Shown: positions 1 through 11,690 of the stretch, in pieces | How the letters are laid out: each line of letters begins with the position of its first letter | Position numbering within the stretch: position 1 is the first letter of the stretch | From: Pseudo-nitzschia pungens | Lineage: Eukaryota; Bacillariophyta; Bacillariophyceae; Bacillariales; Bacillariaceae | Length of the DNA: 64,000 nt | Reading direction: 5' to 3' | Assembly (NCBI GenBank): GCA_037355855.1 | Contig: CM074761.1 | Coordinates: forward strand, 310,001-374,000 | Notes under the pieces: generated by a model | Database searches by the model: none | What the model was told of the DNA's origin: nothing | The model's input: the letters and a program-made list of their open reading frames with translations, nothing else | Translations under genes and position numbers: made by a program

Positions 1-3000
1 GGCCCGGAAGGAGGAAGAAACCGTAACTATCGGCAAGTCAATCCCCGGTAATTACCCGTAATTGCACCACTTCGGAACAACCTAAAACAGAAACTTGGAA
101 CTGGTGGTGTACAAGTTTGAAGTTTATGTTTGATTTGGCGTATCATGGTTGACTGGTCGGCGGGTCACAAATCGCAAGTCGTAAATTGACGTTCAAAAGT
201 TTGGGGGCGATCGTTCATTTTCGGGTCCCTCTTGACTCTCCTCACTCTGTACTCTCACATACCGGTACCGGTACGGTATGTACGAAGTACAAAGAAAATT
301 AGTCATAGTTTTTTTAATTTTACTGTGCTGCTACATGATAGCCACTTAGATCTATCTATCCCAAAAAAGAAGAAGACTTACCAAGTGTTGGATCTTCCAC
401 TCCTACTAGGACCTGGTGCTAGTAGCACTGTGGTGTCCTCGTCGCTACTAGTAGTACTACTACTACTAGTACTAGTAGTAAGAGCAAACATCAATGGCAA
501 GGAGTAGGAGGAGATAATACTAGTACTAGTGCTACTACTATTATTAATAGGAGGAGGAGCAAACATACTCCTAGTCGTCAGATCATATTGTTCTTTTCGT
601 AACAAACAGCTGTCTCCTCTGATCTGCTCGTCTGGATTCTTGCGGAGATCAACAAATACTTTATTTGTACGACGTAAGGCATGATGGATCACCTCTCATC
701 TTCTTGCATAGGATCTCTGCTGCTATAAAATTGCGTTTCTGAACACACATTCTACTAGCCTGCCGCAGACATATGCAACGCTGCTTTTTTGCGCTACACC
801 ACCATCAGCATTATGGTGGTACTAGCATTAGTACAGCATTGCCTTTTCTCTGGCAACTTAGTGTTTTTTGGAAGTGTAGGCTTGCAGCTTCTTGCTTGTT
901 GTCTTTTTTGAATACAAAACAATTCCATAATTTTAGCAGGGTGAGTTGGCAGCAAATGCAACCCAAGACCTATTCTCTGTTGGAACACGATGTGAATGTA
1001 AAACAATACTGCGTACCAAATTTCTCCTCACTGTTTTTTTCATTCTGATGATATTAATATCGTAATGATGATATAATTGCAACAGCTGTTCTAGTAGAAG
1101 TAGTACTATTAGTACTACTAGTACTAGTACTACTAGTAACGTTATTTGGCTTTTTCTTTTATATGATCACAGAAGGACTACTCCTATTTCATATTGCAAC
1201 AGGAGATTTCGTATCAGCTTCTTGGTGTTGCTAAGCCATCGAGTAAGCGAAATACGAAATCCGCGGTGTCCATGCTGGCTTGAGTTTGCACCCACTGCTT
1301 GACGAATTTCATCAGATTCGTCTTCCGCTGACAAGAAACAATAGTTTTGTTGTCATCATCAAAGTAGATCTTCTATCTTCTTCCGTTGTTTGTATGATGT
1401 TCGGTTGGCATCGCTTTCTCGATAGTAGTTTCCGGAACTGGTGACTCGTTAATCTTCATCATCGGTTTCGATTGCGCGTTCGAAAAGCCGCAAAGCCTCT
1501 GTGCTTATGGAAGCTTCTGTTTCCGATCGTCACGAAAAATGCGTTGTGTCTAACTACAGTGCAGGGGTACGTTTCTTGAAGTTGTGTGCGGATTTTGGCC
1601 ATTCTTCTGTACGCCACTCTTGAATCCAGGGTGTACGATCTAGAAAGCCTCTTCAAATGTTGCTATTCTTTTTGGAAACTCAGCGTTATTGAACTGTTGA
1701 GTAGCTTTAGCTCCTCAGCTCCAAATTTCTTTCCCACTTCTGCAAGAATCTTCTTGTCGCATGTAGTAGTTCTTCGTCCTTTATCGCATGCATCGATTCT
1801 TCGACATTCCTTAGGACTCCATAAATCATCGTCCGAGCCCACAATTGTGTACAGCCGCTGGTGTCTTTTTAACTTCATGTTTCAGGCTCGATATCTTCAC
1901 GACTGACCATGCCGTTGAATCAATCTTCTTGACATTCTTGATTTTCTTCGAGCACTTCTTGCCAATGCTATGCGTAACAAGACTAGCGTTCTTCGAAGAA
2001 TGTTAGAAAAAGATGAAAATAGACGGATGGTTTGGGTAGGAATGTGTTTCACTATTTTTGTGCATTGTCAAGTAAGCACGGTGATTTCCGCTTTGGTGTG
2101 AACCTACTACTTACCTCACTCTGCTGTTATCCACACAAGCTTCTCTATACAAATATAAACTAATTTACAATCAGCTCGCTTCTCAAATTTGGTCTCATAT
2201 CGTGTCACCTTGCTCCACCAAATCTACCGACATAGAACTCCGCTCAATCGAATGGGTTGTCTCGTTGACTCAGATCTTCTTGTTGTCGACAATGTTTGCG
2301 TGTTGTTGATGAACAGATCCATAGATCCCAAGGATACATCTTTCAGATATACTAGAAGAACTTTTAGGCAAACCTTCATCTCTTCGAGTTCCTTTTGGGG
2401 TACCTCTGTGTTTGCGCCGAGGCGCTCCAGAGCATCCCGACTGGATTCCATCCGGTCGGGGACACCTCCTGTTCCGTCGAGAAATCCTCTCGGGCCATCA
2501 ATTGTCTTGGGGTGTCTTCGAAGCGATCAGTAAAGGTGCACAGCAGTGCTCGTACCATAATAGAAAAGTTTTGGATTGGACTCACATGGCTCAAGAAGAA
2601 TGTCAGAGGCGTTCTAATTTCCGAATAGGAAAATGCACGCATCAACAATGGTATTCGCCTCTCCAGTCTTTGCTCAGCCAATGATAAAACTCGGGCATTG
2701 GGGGAAATACCTTCTTCATGAACCGCTATTTCAATCGCCTTTGTCCAGACTGCAACAACATCTTCGGTCGTTCCGTTAGTCAGTCCATCATCAGTCTGCT
2801 ACGTAGATACTCTAGAAGACATTTCTCGAACTGCCAAGGATCGAGTGTCATTGCATGTGCCATCGTCTGCGTGTTCTCTTGGTGATTTGGTCTGGTTTGT
2901 GGTGATCGTTGAATCTCAATCGCCACGGAAGGAATCGATCCGCAACTTGGAGGTACTTTAGCCCGTGTTCCGAGGGTGACAGCGTTGCAATTATTGTTCC

Positions 3001-4159
3001 AGGGGACTCATGTATTGACGAGGTGTGTTGCGCTCAGTTCTTTCGCAATGCCTTCGAAACTTGCAAGTCTTCAGGCGCTGGCTGTAAGGGTCAGATAGAT
3101 AGCAGTATGACTGAAGATAGGAATTCTCTCCCGTTTCATCCGATGGGCTTTATTGTCACGTACTGGTATGTGCTGGTATACGTACTTGAATGACGAAAAA
3201 GAAGGTGCGTTTGAGGTTGTGAAAAGCACTCTCAACTCTGCACTCTGCAGCCAAGGGCGGGAGCACAACAACTACCGTTGACTTGTTTCATACTTCCCTG
3301 TAGAGAAGACAGACTTCCCGATTGCCGTCTCCGAGTCAGTACAAACTAGAATGCAGTGTTGTTATTAGGCGACGGACCGGTACTTGTAGACCCAAGGGGC
3401 AGCCGATGCCGAATTCTGTTCAATTTTCAGCATGGCGCGAAATGGATACCAACAACCAACACCGTAAGATCTTACCTGGATTGATGATCCGAAAGCCGTG
3501 ACGAGAAGATTGACGACGACTTTTGAGTTCGTTCCCAAATGAAAATTCTAATGCTCGTCAGTTCTATCGGTAACCTTATGTTTTCTACTTTCCCGAAGAC
3601 TCCTCGAGACAGGGAAGGAAACATTCCTGACAGCGCCAAAACTCGTGACCGGGAATGGCAGTGTCAGTGAAAGCAATCGAATGAGTCGAAAATCGAATCG
3701 ATTGAAATACCTCTTACCGCTTTCTACTCCTTACTCGTCCGTCCGTTCGTCGCACGACCCAGTGTGAACAGTAGTATAACGGAACGAACCACCATCGTCG
3801 CAAACGAGCCGAATACTTCCTCCTGAGCATCAATTTGAGCTTATACCACCACGATAGTAATAGACGAGGTATGTGGCCACCATGACGAAACAGGAGCGAC
3901 GATGGAGAATGAATACGAAGATGAATATGAACACAAATCTGAGACAACAACTAGGATAGCCTGTGTAGCATAGCCGGGAGGACGCATGACTTGTTGGAAG
4001 AAAGCCGCCGAACCGATCCATCCGCATCACAGCGACGTTTCTCGGATAGTATTGCCGCCTGTCTCATCGCTCACAAATCGTTGCCTTTCATTTGCAAATC
4101 CCGATCCAAACCAATCGAAACAGATTCTTTTTCCGTAGGGTTTATTATATTTATACAAA
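1..4159. other. Gene-poor stretch upstream of uL14
   Basis: No gene can be supported here. The first 1.2 kb is AT-rich and carries tracts of alternating ACTAGT/TACTAG (about 440-560 and 1100-1140). Between about 1240 and 2700 the minus strand has several short open frames (1459-1656, 1663-1878, 2224-2451, 2376-2681) whose composition looks more protein-like than the plus strand. They are broken by stops and frame changes, so a decayed minus-strand gene is possible, but I recognise no family. The last 200 bases before 4160 are AT-rich and end in a run of T/A directly before the uL14 start codon. Confidence 0.4.
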
Positions 4160-4591
4160 ATGAGTGAGAAAGTTATTCGTGGACGTGCCAATGCCTCCGG
4201 CATCAAGCACAAGGTTTCCGCCGGTCTTCCCACGGCCGCTGTCATCAACTGCGCCGACAACTCCGGAGCCAAGAACCTCCACATCATTGCTGTCTGCAAC
4301 ATCGGCGGCCGATTGAACCGTCTCCCCAAGGCCAGTTCCGGAGACATGGTCATGTGCTCGGTAAAGAAGGGAAAGCCCGAGCTCCGCAAGAAGGTCATGC
4401 CCGGAATCGTTGTGAGACAACGCAAGTCCTTCCGTCGAAAGGAGGGTGTTTTCATCCACTTCGAGGACAGCGCCGGAGTTATTGTCAACAACAAGGGAGA
4501 AATGAAGGGATCCGCCGTTTCCGGACCAGTCGCCAAGGAATGCGCCGAACTCTGGCCCCGTATCGCATCCAACGCTGGATCAATTCTGTAA
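4160..4591 (+). CDS. RPL23: 60S ribosomal protein uL14 (eukaryotic L23)
   Basis: This is a structural protein of the cytosolic large ribosomal subunit. uL14 sits on the 60S face and contacts the 40S subunit. The 143-residue frame is uninterrupted, close to the usual eukaryotic length of about 140. It shows the family core: an N-terminal [14 protein letters not shown] stretch (here [13 protein letters not shown], residues about 28-40), a GDMV segment, the basic [13 protein letters not shown] region, and the L14 signature block from [20 protein letters not shown] to SGPV near residues 95-125. The start codon follows an A-rich leader, and no upstream in-frame Met continues the homology. No intron is visible. 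An AATAAA-like signal lies about 20 bases after the stop. The eukaryote-type N-terminus and C-terminal extension argue against a plastid or mitochondrial L14. Confidence 0.96.
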   Translation: MSEKVIRGRANASGIKHKVSAGLPTAAVINCADNSGAKNLHIIAVCNIGGRLNRLPKASSGDMVMCSVKKGKPELRKKVMPGIVVRQRKSFRRKEGVFIHFEDSAGVIVNNKGEMKGSAVSGPVAKECAELWPRIASNAGSIL

Positions 4592-4612
4592 TCGAATCAA
4601 CAACAATCACAT

Positions 4613-4618
4613 AATAAA
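4613..4618 (+). terminator. Candidate polyadenylation signal of uL14
   Basis: AATAAA occurs 22 bases after the uL14 stop codon. Its position and sequence fit a poly(A) signal, but cleavage was not observed. Confidence 0.4.
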
Positions 4619-4645
4619 GTAATACACACCCTATCTCCCCCCGCG

Positions 4646-4667
4646 ACACACACACACACACACACAC
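4646..4667. repeat. (CA)n microsatellite
   Basis: Eleven uninterrupted AC/CA dinucleotides lie just downstream of the uL14 gene. Confidence 0.9.
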
Positions 4668-6686
4668 GATCACATCTGTGGTTCTGCATTGATTTAAAAT
4701 TCGTTTGGAAGATGCGCTTTGTGCAGTCCTCGGACTGATATGTGGTTGCCCTGTCCTTGTCGGTGGGGCGATGCTATTGGATTCTCTACGGTTGATCGTC
4801 AACGGAAAGATCAGTGGCCACAACCGCACGCGTATTTTGATTAAAACCAACAGTTGAAAGACTTCTAAAAAGTCTGAAAAGTCTACGCATAAGCAATTCA
4901 TGTTGCGTATTATTAGATTGCAGGAGCGAGTATTCTTCGTTGGACGGAACATTTCGTCGTGCGTCGATGAGAGTGTCGTGTTCGTTCGCCTACCGATGCA
5001 CTTTTGTATGTCTCTGCACAACATTGTACCGTGATGCGTCGATCATGGTTTTGCCAACGCACCATCTTGCAACAACTGAAATCAAAAGATCGTGGGATTT
5101 GACGAAGTCCTCGTCCTTGTGCTCGTACTAGTAGTAAATTACTGGATTGGCTGGATTCTAGTCATTCTGTATTATCACCAAAGAAGACCTACTAATCATT
5201 ACTGTTAGTACTAGTTTACTTCTACAAATCACACGTCGCAGCGCCATGTGGTTGGCACGTCGCAGTGCCATGTGGTTGGCACTCCGCAGCCATGGCTGAT
5301 ATTCCTTTGGTGAAAATTTCGCATTGCTCATGATATAATAGGACTGCAAAGAACAATAGTAGGGTAAAGAGTGAACACCAGTCATCAAGATCATGGGAAT
5401 AAATCTAGTAGAATACAGATGAGAATGACCTCACTTATTTGTTGAGATAATGTCGAGGTGGTGAATACTAGTACTTGGGACTTCACACTTCACAGATTCT
5501 GACTGAGCTAGTAGTAGTAGTACTACCTCACTACTAGTAGAGGATGGTGACACATTGCTTCTTCACCACCAGTCAGCAGAAGACACCACCAGCAATAAAC
5601 AAAAAATGATAGTACTACTAGTAGTAACTACTAACTACTAATGGGACGATATTACTACTAGTACAAACTGAAAACCGAAGTCTCGAATCGCTATTCGCAA
5701 GAGTTGATGCCTTTTACTACTAGGAAGTACGAGTACGAAGTAGTAAAGTTTACCTCCTGTTCTTTGCTGTTCTTGCTGCCTTCCTCGCAGTTTGTTGTTG
5801 TTGTGCTGGTGGACCGAAACGGTGGGCCCCCGGTCGCAGCCAGACCTCCTACAACGGTTCTACCACTCAGGTAAACCTAACTAAGGTTACTCGTAGAATG
5901 CACAAAGTCATGATTGATTCAATCGAATGAGTAAGTTACGTTACCTTACCGGTACGTAATCAACCCAGTCTGATTTTGTTGTTGGTGGATAACACCATAC
6001 CGTACATAAGATTACCATACGGTATATTGTAGATACGTGTAATATTTAGTGGTGTTATATTATCGTCGTCAAAAATCAAAACTTGACAGTTTTTGGCGCG
6101 AAGCTGCGATTGCACCTTGGTGCGGCATTTTTTTCACGGGACGATGGATGGATTATGGATTCCGCACCAAAGTTCTCTGTCCGAACGCTCCCAAAACTCT
6201 CTCAACTCTCTCACCAACACCCTCTCAATCAATCAACAATTCTCAAATCTCAATCAAGTCTCAAAACACTCTTTCAACACCAAACCAATCCGAGAAAACC
6301 GTCGCAAGACTCCGATTACTCTCCGGGGAACTTCTACCCTTCAAGCAGTCGAACGACACCCTAGGGGTCCCGCACTGTACGAAACTCAGTCGATGATCAA
6401 AATCAATCAAGACCAAACAGCGACTGCGCAATATAACAAATACTACGTAATACAGTAGTACAAAGTACAAGGAGCGCTGCTTCGTATCTGGTGGACAAAC
6501 GCTGCTCTTCGGTATTCCATTACTCCTGTTATTTGGAGTGCAGTACCGTATATCCTACATATCCTGGCGCCATTGGCGTACCGCATATTCATTCGCAAGG
6601 CTTCTTCTTCTTCTTCTTCTTCTTCTTTCGATTGCTGTATTTATTTGTACCGGATACCAAACGCGCCACCGTTATTGAGTCGAACC
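4668..6686. other. Intergenic region with short repeats
   Basis: No supported gene. A 27-bp unit containing CGCAGTGCCATGTGGTTGG is tandemly repeated about 2.3 times at 5229-5290. TACTAG tracts lie at about 5510-5535 and 5610-5660. A TC-rich run (TTC repeats) at about 6600-6628 directly precedes the next gene and may lie in its promoter or 5' UTR. Confidence 0.4.
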
Positions 6687-7397
6687 ATGTCCTCTCTTTC
6701 GAAGAAGCGGTCGTCCCTCGGCGACAGCGACAGCGACAGCGACGATGACTTTCTCAATCCCGTCTTTGCGACGCGTGCATCCAAGCGCATCGGTGCGCGG
6801 GAAACCGAGGCCAAGAAGCAAAAGCGCATGGCGCAAATGACCGCACTGATCGACAGCGGGCGCATCAAGCTCGAGCAGGAGAGCCGCATGGACGCCATCC
6901 AGAAGCAAGAACAGCAGAAACAGAAGGAAGAGCAACAAGAGCAGCAAGAGCAACAAAAACAACAAAACCAGGACTGTTTGAACCGAGAACGAGAACGAGA
7001 ACGAGAACAAGAAGTTGAACCTGGCTCTGCGCGCACGAGTACTGCGGGAAACCCACACAAATTCCACGATGGAACCAGAAATGGAACCAGAAGCTGCCAC
7101 GGAAATCATGGCGGGGACACTCCGCGGGGGAGGAACCTCGACCGCGGATTGTTTTCCCAAGAGGAATGATCTTCTACGAAACAAACGGAATGATTTTCGC
7201 AGCCACCTGCCGAGGGACACGAAGGAAACCATGTGCCTGGGATCGCGAAACACCCTTCGGTGGTCTCGCTTTTGTGCTGTTGGTGTAGGTGTAGGTGTAG
7301 GTGTAGGTGGAGCCCGTACTGACGGTGCGATCCCAAAGTCGTGGTCGAGCTTTGATGAGGCCATGGCGGATTTCCGGACCCTGCTGCTGGTCGACCA

Positions 7398-7439
<42 letters not shown>

Positions 7440-9974
7440 ATGCCCAGATCACGAATTATCTCCGTTTGCAGCGCTCCGGAAGGAACTCCTCCAACCACCT
7501 CTCACCCAAACGCGTCACGCCTGGAGGTACACGCACAACAAGCTTACGCGGCAACCCCAAAATCTTCCAGTAGACGTCTTGCGGTGGATGATGACCCTGG
7601 CGTGTGGTCCGATGGTCCAAACGAAACCGAAGCCGAAGCCGAAACCCGAAGCCAAAGCCAATAGTGGTCCCGCCGAAAGGAATAACAATCGCAATCGCAA
7701 TCACAATAACAATAACAGGGGCAAGGGCAAGAATAATGGCAACAACAATGGCAAGAGCAATGCGGAGGCGAGCTCCCGTGCCGCGTCCTGCTCCTCCTCC
7801 TCTCTTGCGCTTTGGAACACCGCCAAGATCGATGCCTACCAAACCCTGCATCGTCTCTGGTCGCAAAACTCGGGGTTTCCCTTGCAGTTGCCGTTGCCGT
7901 CGCAGTTGCAGCGGGACGAAAACAAAAAAAACAATCGACCCAACAGCACGAACAGCAACAGCAACAGCAACAGCACCAACAGCAACAACACGGTTCGGTG
8001 GTTGGTGTCGGTTTCCGATCTTCCCCATCAGCTGCACCAATGGTTCGGATCGACCTTTGTGGTGGGGGACGAGAATGGCAAGCACAGTCCCAATCGTACT
8101 ATCGGAACACGCCAACAAACAGAAAACGCGGGGGATCCAACCTCCGCGAATCCTTCTTCTTCGTCGTCGTCCTTGTCACCGACGACTCGGGTGGTCCAGA
8201 GCCAGAACGAAAACCAAAACGAGAACGAGAGCGAAAAGGACCCGACGATGATCGTCCACGTCACCAACACCCGCGCTTCGCTGATTCGGTTTCTAAAATT
8301 GTGGGCCCTGGCGCTTCAAACGCAGAACGAAAGCGATACAACGACCGCGAAAGCAAGTGCGAGTGCGTGTGCAACCACAACCGCGAGTGCAAGGATGAAA
8401 CCATGCGGGGCGAATCTGGTGAACTTTTCTTCGTCGTCCGGTACACCTGCGCGCAGCAACAATGACTCCTGCAACCAGCAAAGGGACCATGTTTCCAACG
8501 CCATACTGGCCGTCTTGTGGGTCGGGTTGGATCCCGAGTTTGCGTCGAGCGACAGGTACGTGCACGACACAAATCACATCCTTGCGATGCTTGCTTGTAT
8601 TGCGACTGCGATCAAAATGGTCTCGGAGGCGACACTCGATCCAACCGACCACAACGCAACAACTCAACAGCACTCGTTTCTTGTTTCGTTTTGTTTTGTT
8701 TTGTTTTGTTTTCCTTCCACGATAGTGCCAGGGACGAATGCAATGGATGCATTCGAACCATTGTCCGCTGCCTTTTGAACAGGGTCTACAGGAACATAGC
8801 AGCAGCAGCAGCAGCAGCGTCGTCGTCGTCTTTGGATTCGGAAACCGGGGGTGGTGCAAATGGAAATGACAACAGAGATGGCGGCGGGAACGCGACCGCA
8901 TCGTCGTTGTCCTCCTTCGAGCGGTGGCTGGTCGAACTCGCGGACCGACTCTGCCACGACTGGTCCACGAAACTGGGACCGGGTCCGAGGGGCACCGATG
9001 CGCACGGGGACGATCGCGCCTGGTTTTGCTTGGCGAGGACGGTGGCGTGCCTCGAGGACGGGAGCAATAGCCCTGCACATGCACATGCACATACGAGTAC
9101 TGGTGCACAATTTATCCACGGCAAGAATACCGTGCAATGGTTCCGATGGATCTTGTCCCGGAGCATCCTGAATCGCGCATTCGCGGTCGGAGTCGGAGCC
9201 ATTGTGCCAATCGCAAGCGACGAGCGAGGCGGGGAGCCCACCAACCCGCGGCCGGCGACAAACACGACTCCTCCCGAGGAGACGACAACGACGATCACAA
9301 CGACGACTACCACCACCTCCAAGGCGGGCAGCGCCCGAGACTGGGTTTCCAACGCGGTGCAAGAAGAGATGAAGGGCTGGAACCTTCCGGTGGAGCAACG
9401 AGCTCGCTCGTCCCGGTCGTGGCAAGCGCTCGCGCTGGCTTTGGTGGGGCTCACCAGGCTCGCCACCTCGTTTCCCGGAGATAACAACGACGACGACGGT
9501 TACGACGATGCGGCAAGTAGGTGCTACGCCGTCATGGCCGTTTGCACCGACTGCTTTCGAATGGGTGTCGCGGAGTTGCAGAGAACCGCTCTGGAGCACT
9601 GTCGGAAGAACGAAACCATTGGAGCCGACTACTATTGTCAGTATTATTATGATTTGGAAGAATCATCCCCCGGCACGGCAACCTCCCGGGAAAACGGCAC
9701 GGAACGGGGTCCCCCCGATGCCGGGGTGCTCGAACAGCGCGCTCTCTACTGCGCCTTTGAGCGGTTGGAGAGCTGTGCGCAGATCGTCTCCAACAAGACC
9801 CGGGTTCTGATCATGCAAAACATTTGCTTTCCGTGGGCGAGTCACCTAGCAGAGAGCCTGCGGAACTATGCTCGCCTGCTCAAGGGAGACTTCGCTCCAT
9901 CCGCCGTAACGAATGCGGTTCCCGCCCCAAAGCAGCAGCCCACAATCCAGTCCTTCTTCAAAAGCAGCGCTTGA
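6687..9974 (+). CDS. Low-complexity protein with C-terminal PIP box
   Basis: Probable nuclear protein that binds PCNA. The last residues are QPTIQSFFKSSA, matching the PCNA-interacting peptide consensus Q-x-x-(I/L/M)-x-x-F-F exactly, followed by a Lys. The start chosen is ATG 6687 (MSSLSKKRSSLGDSDSD), an acidic/basic N-terminus. It is followed by an E/Q/R-rich coiled-coil segment, a polyGln run (about 7399-7440), Asn- and Ser-rich linkers, and helical blocks such as LPVDVLRWMMTLACG, DAYQTLHRLW and NAILAVLWVGLDPEF. A GT-AG intron at 8556-8725 joins two frames precisely. A second frame change lies between 7015 and 7169 and must be a short intron or a frameshift. The helical blocks faintly recall the CANIN domain of SLF2-type SMC5/6 regulators, but this is a guess. 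Expression and the first junction are unproven. Confidence 0.7.
8556..8725 (+). other. Spliceosomal intron in the PIP-box gene
   Basis: The 170-nt intron starts AG|GTACGT and ends after a long TTTTG/TTTCC polypyrimidine tract at CGATAG. Removing it carries the frame from ...FASSD through a split Ser codon into SARDECNGC, joining the upstream and downstream open frames exactly. Confidence 0.85.
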
Positions 9975-11690
9975 CTAGAGAACAGTGTACGTAGTTACGC
10001 ACTACGAAATATTCACACTCTTCGGAATAGCTCGAATCATCACTCCATTGAGATGAACCATTGATTCGACAGGTTGATCTATTTTTGCAACGATTGCTTT
10101 CTTTCTCCAAAACCATTGGAGGAAGATGGGAGATAAACCTTACTGAACAACGCACAGATTCTTCAGTCATGAGTCTCTGACACATTCCCGAGTTTCAGTC
10201 ATGGTTCAATCGTACGGTACGGTATTGTAGAAACATCCTTCCCCTTTCCGTTCCGATGCTGGTGGACTGTTTAGGGAACGAGTAGTACGGTATGGTAACC
10301 TTACCATAATAGAAGTACTACAACAGAATGTCGGTACAAAAATACCCGATTGATTCATGACAGTTTCGTACGTCCAACGACAGGTTCTCTACGCATCCCC
10401 TCATGCCATCTTCCTATGATAACTTGTTTATTACCGGTAATTACCACTTCTTATTATTTTAATCATCGTGTTCTTCCGATGATATTTTTCAATAAGAGAA
10501 CCCTACCCTTCTCGAATCTGAGCCTCAATCAAGCCTCCCAAAAAAGTGCTCAAGTGGACTGGATGTACACTTAAAGAGCACTGCAACGTAACATTTCTTA
10601 GCAAAGCTGTTCGAATTTGCGAGATCACTTCCACTTCCCATTTTCCGAGCACAGAATCATCTTTGTGGTAAAACAATTCGAACAACAACGATGACAAGCT
10701 ACGACATCGATGTTGAAACAGGTCCGAGGGATGAAGAAGAGTGAGCCAAGAAATCAGTTCCCAATTGGATGCTAGTAGGGTAAGCCGTCGAGATCGAATC
10801 GAAAAAGGAACATCATTCTTGTTCTTTTTGATGCAATGCAATGTGTGATGCATTCATTCACTCATGCGGATTGTCTCTGCTAGTGCGAGTAACGATTCTT
10901 CCGCCGTTGTGAACAAGTTAGATGTAAGTGCTGTTCTTGCTAACTCCTTGTTTGTTGTCTTAAAATAATAGTACAGGTACTTAGTGGTAAACATTAAACA
11001 TAAGGCGCAAATCGCGCGTTTTTTATTTCCGACCACTCATGCAGTAAGTTAAGGTTATCCTTACCGTCACTCTTACAGGTGAGGTTAGCCTAATTACCGT
11101 ATCTCTAATAAAAATAAATAATAATACTACCGTATTACCGGTACGTAACCTTATTTCGTAATAATTGCTGTACGAAGTAACCTTAAGGTTCACTTCGTAC
11201 GGAAATCTTAAGTAAGATCTTAGTAGTATTTTACTAGAGTAATCATCTTACGTACGTAAGGTTACATTCGAACCAACCAACACAACATCATCAATCAATT
11301 ATCATCACTCGCAAAGAAGCACAATGAATGAATCGAATATCGAATCACTCTCACTCAACTCTCAAAAATCATGATGAACAACTCGATTTCGTTTTCACTT
11401 CGACGATCATTGACAAGAAATGATGCACAGCTGTAACCGGGGGCTCTTTCGAAGTTCTTCATCTGCAGTTCTTGGTTCAGGTTGACAGCTGTCAGTTTCA
11501 AAAGTACATTTCGTAGCTTACGGAAGCACTTTGTCCCCCAAGACGTTTCTCGAATCTGGGGAACGGTAACCTTAATCGAAAGGGAAAATAATTTTAACTC
11601 GGACCGACTTGTTGGGTAGACGACGGTCTCACGAACGAACTTATCATTAAGGACTATCAGATAAATATCGAGCACGGCTCCTCTTGAAAC
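9975..11690. other. Intergenic, possible short minus-strand frame
   Basis: No convincing gene. A minus-strand open frame of 116 codons at 10503-10853 has a fairly ordinary amino-acid composition, but it has no recognisable domain and no support. The rest is AT-rich with many copies of the short motifs GTAAGGTTAC and TACGAAGTA, especially 11040-11270. Confidence 0.35.

Noticed and set aside
6641..7364. Long minus-strand frames opposite the PIP-box gene
   Set aside because: They translate antisense of GAC/CAG repeats into Ser/Cys/Leu runs; the plus strand has the intron and PIP box.
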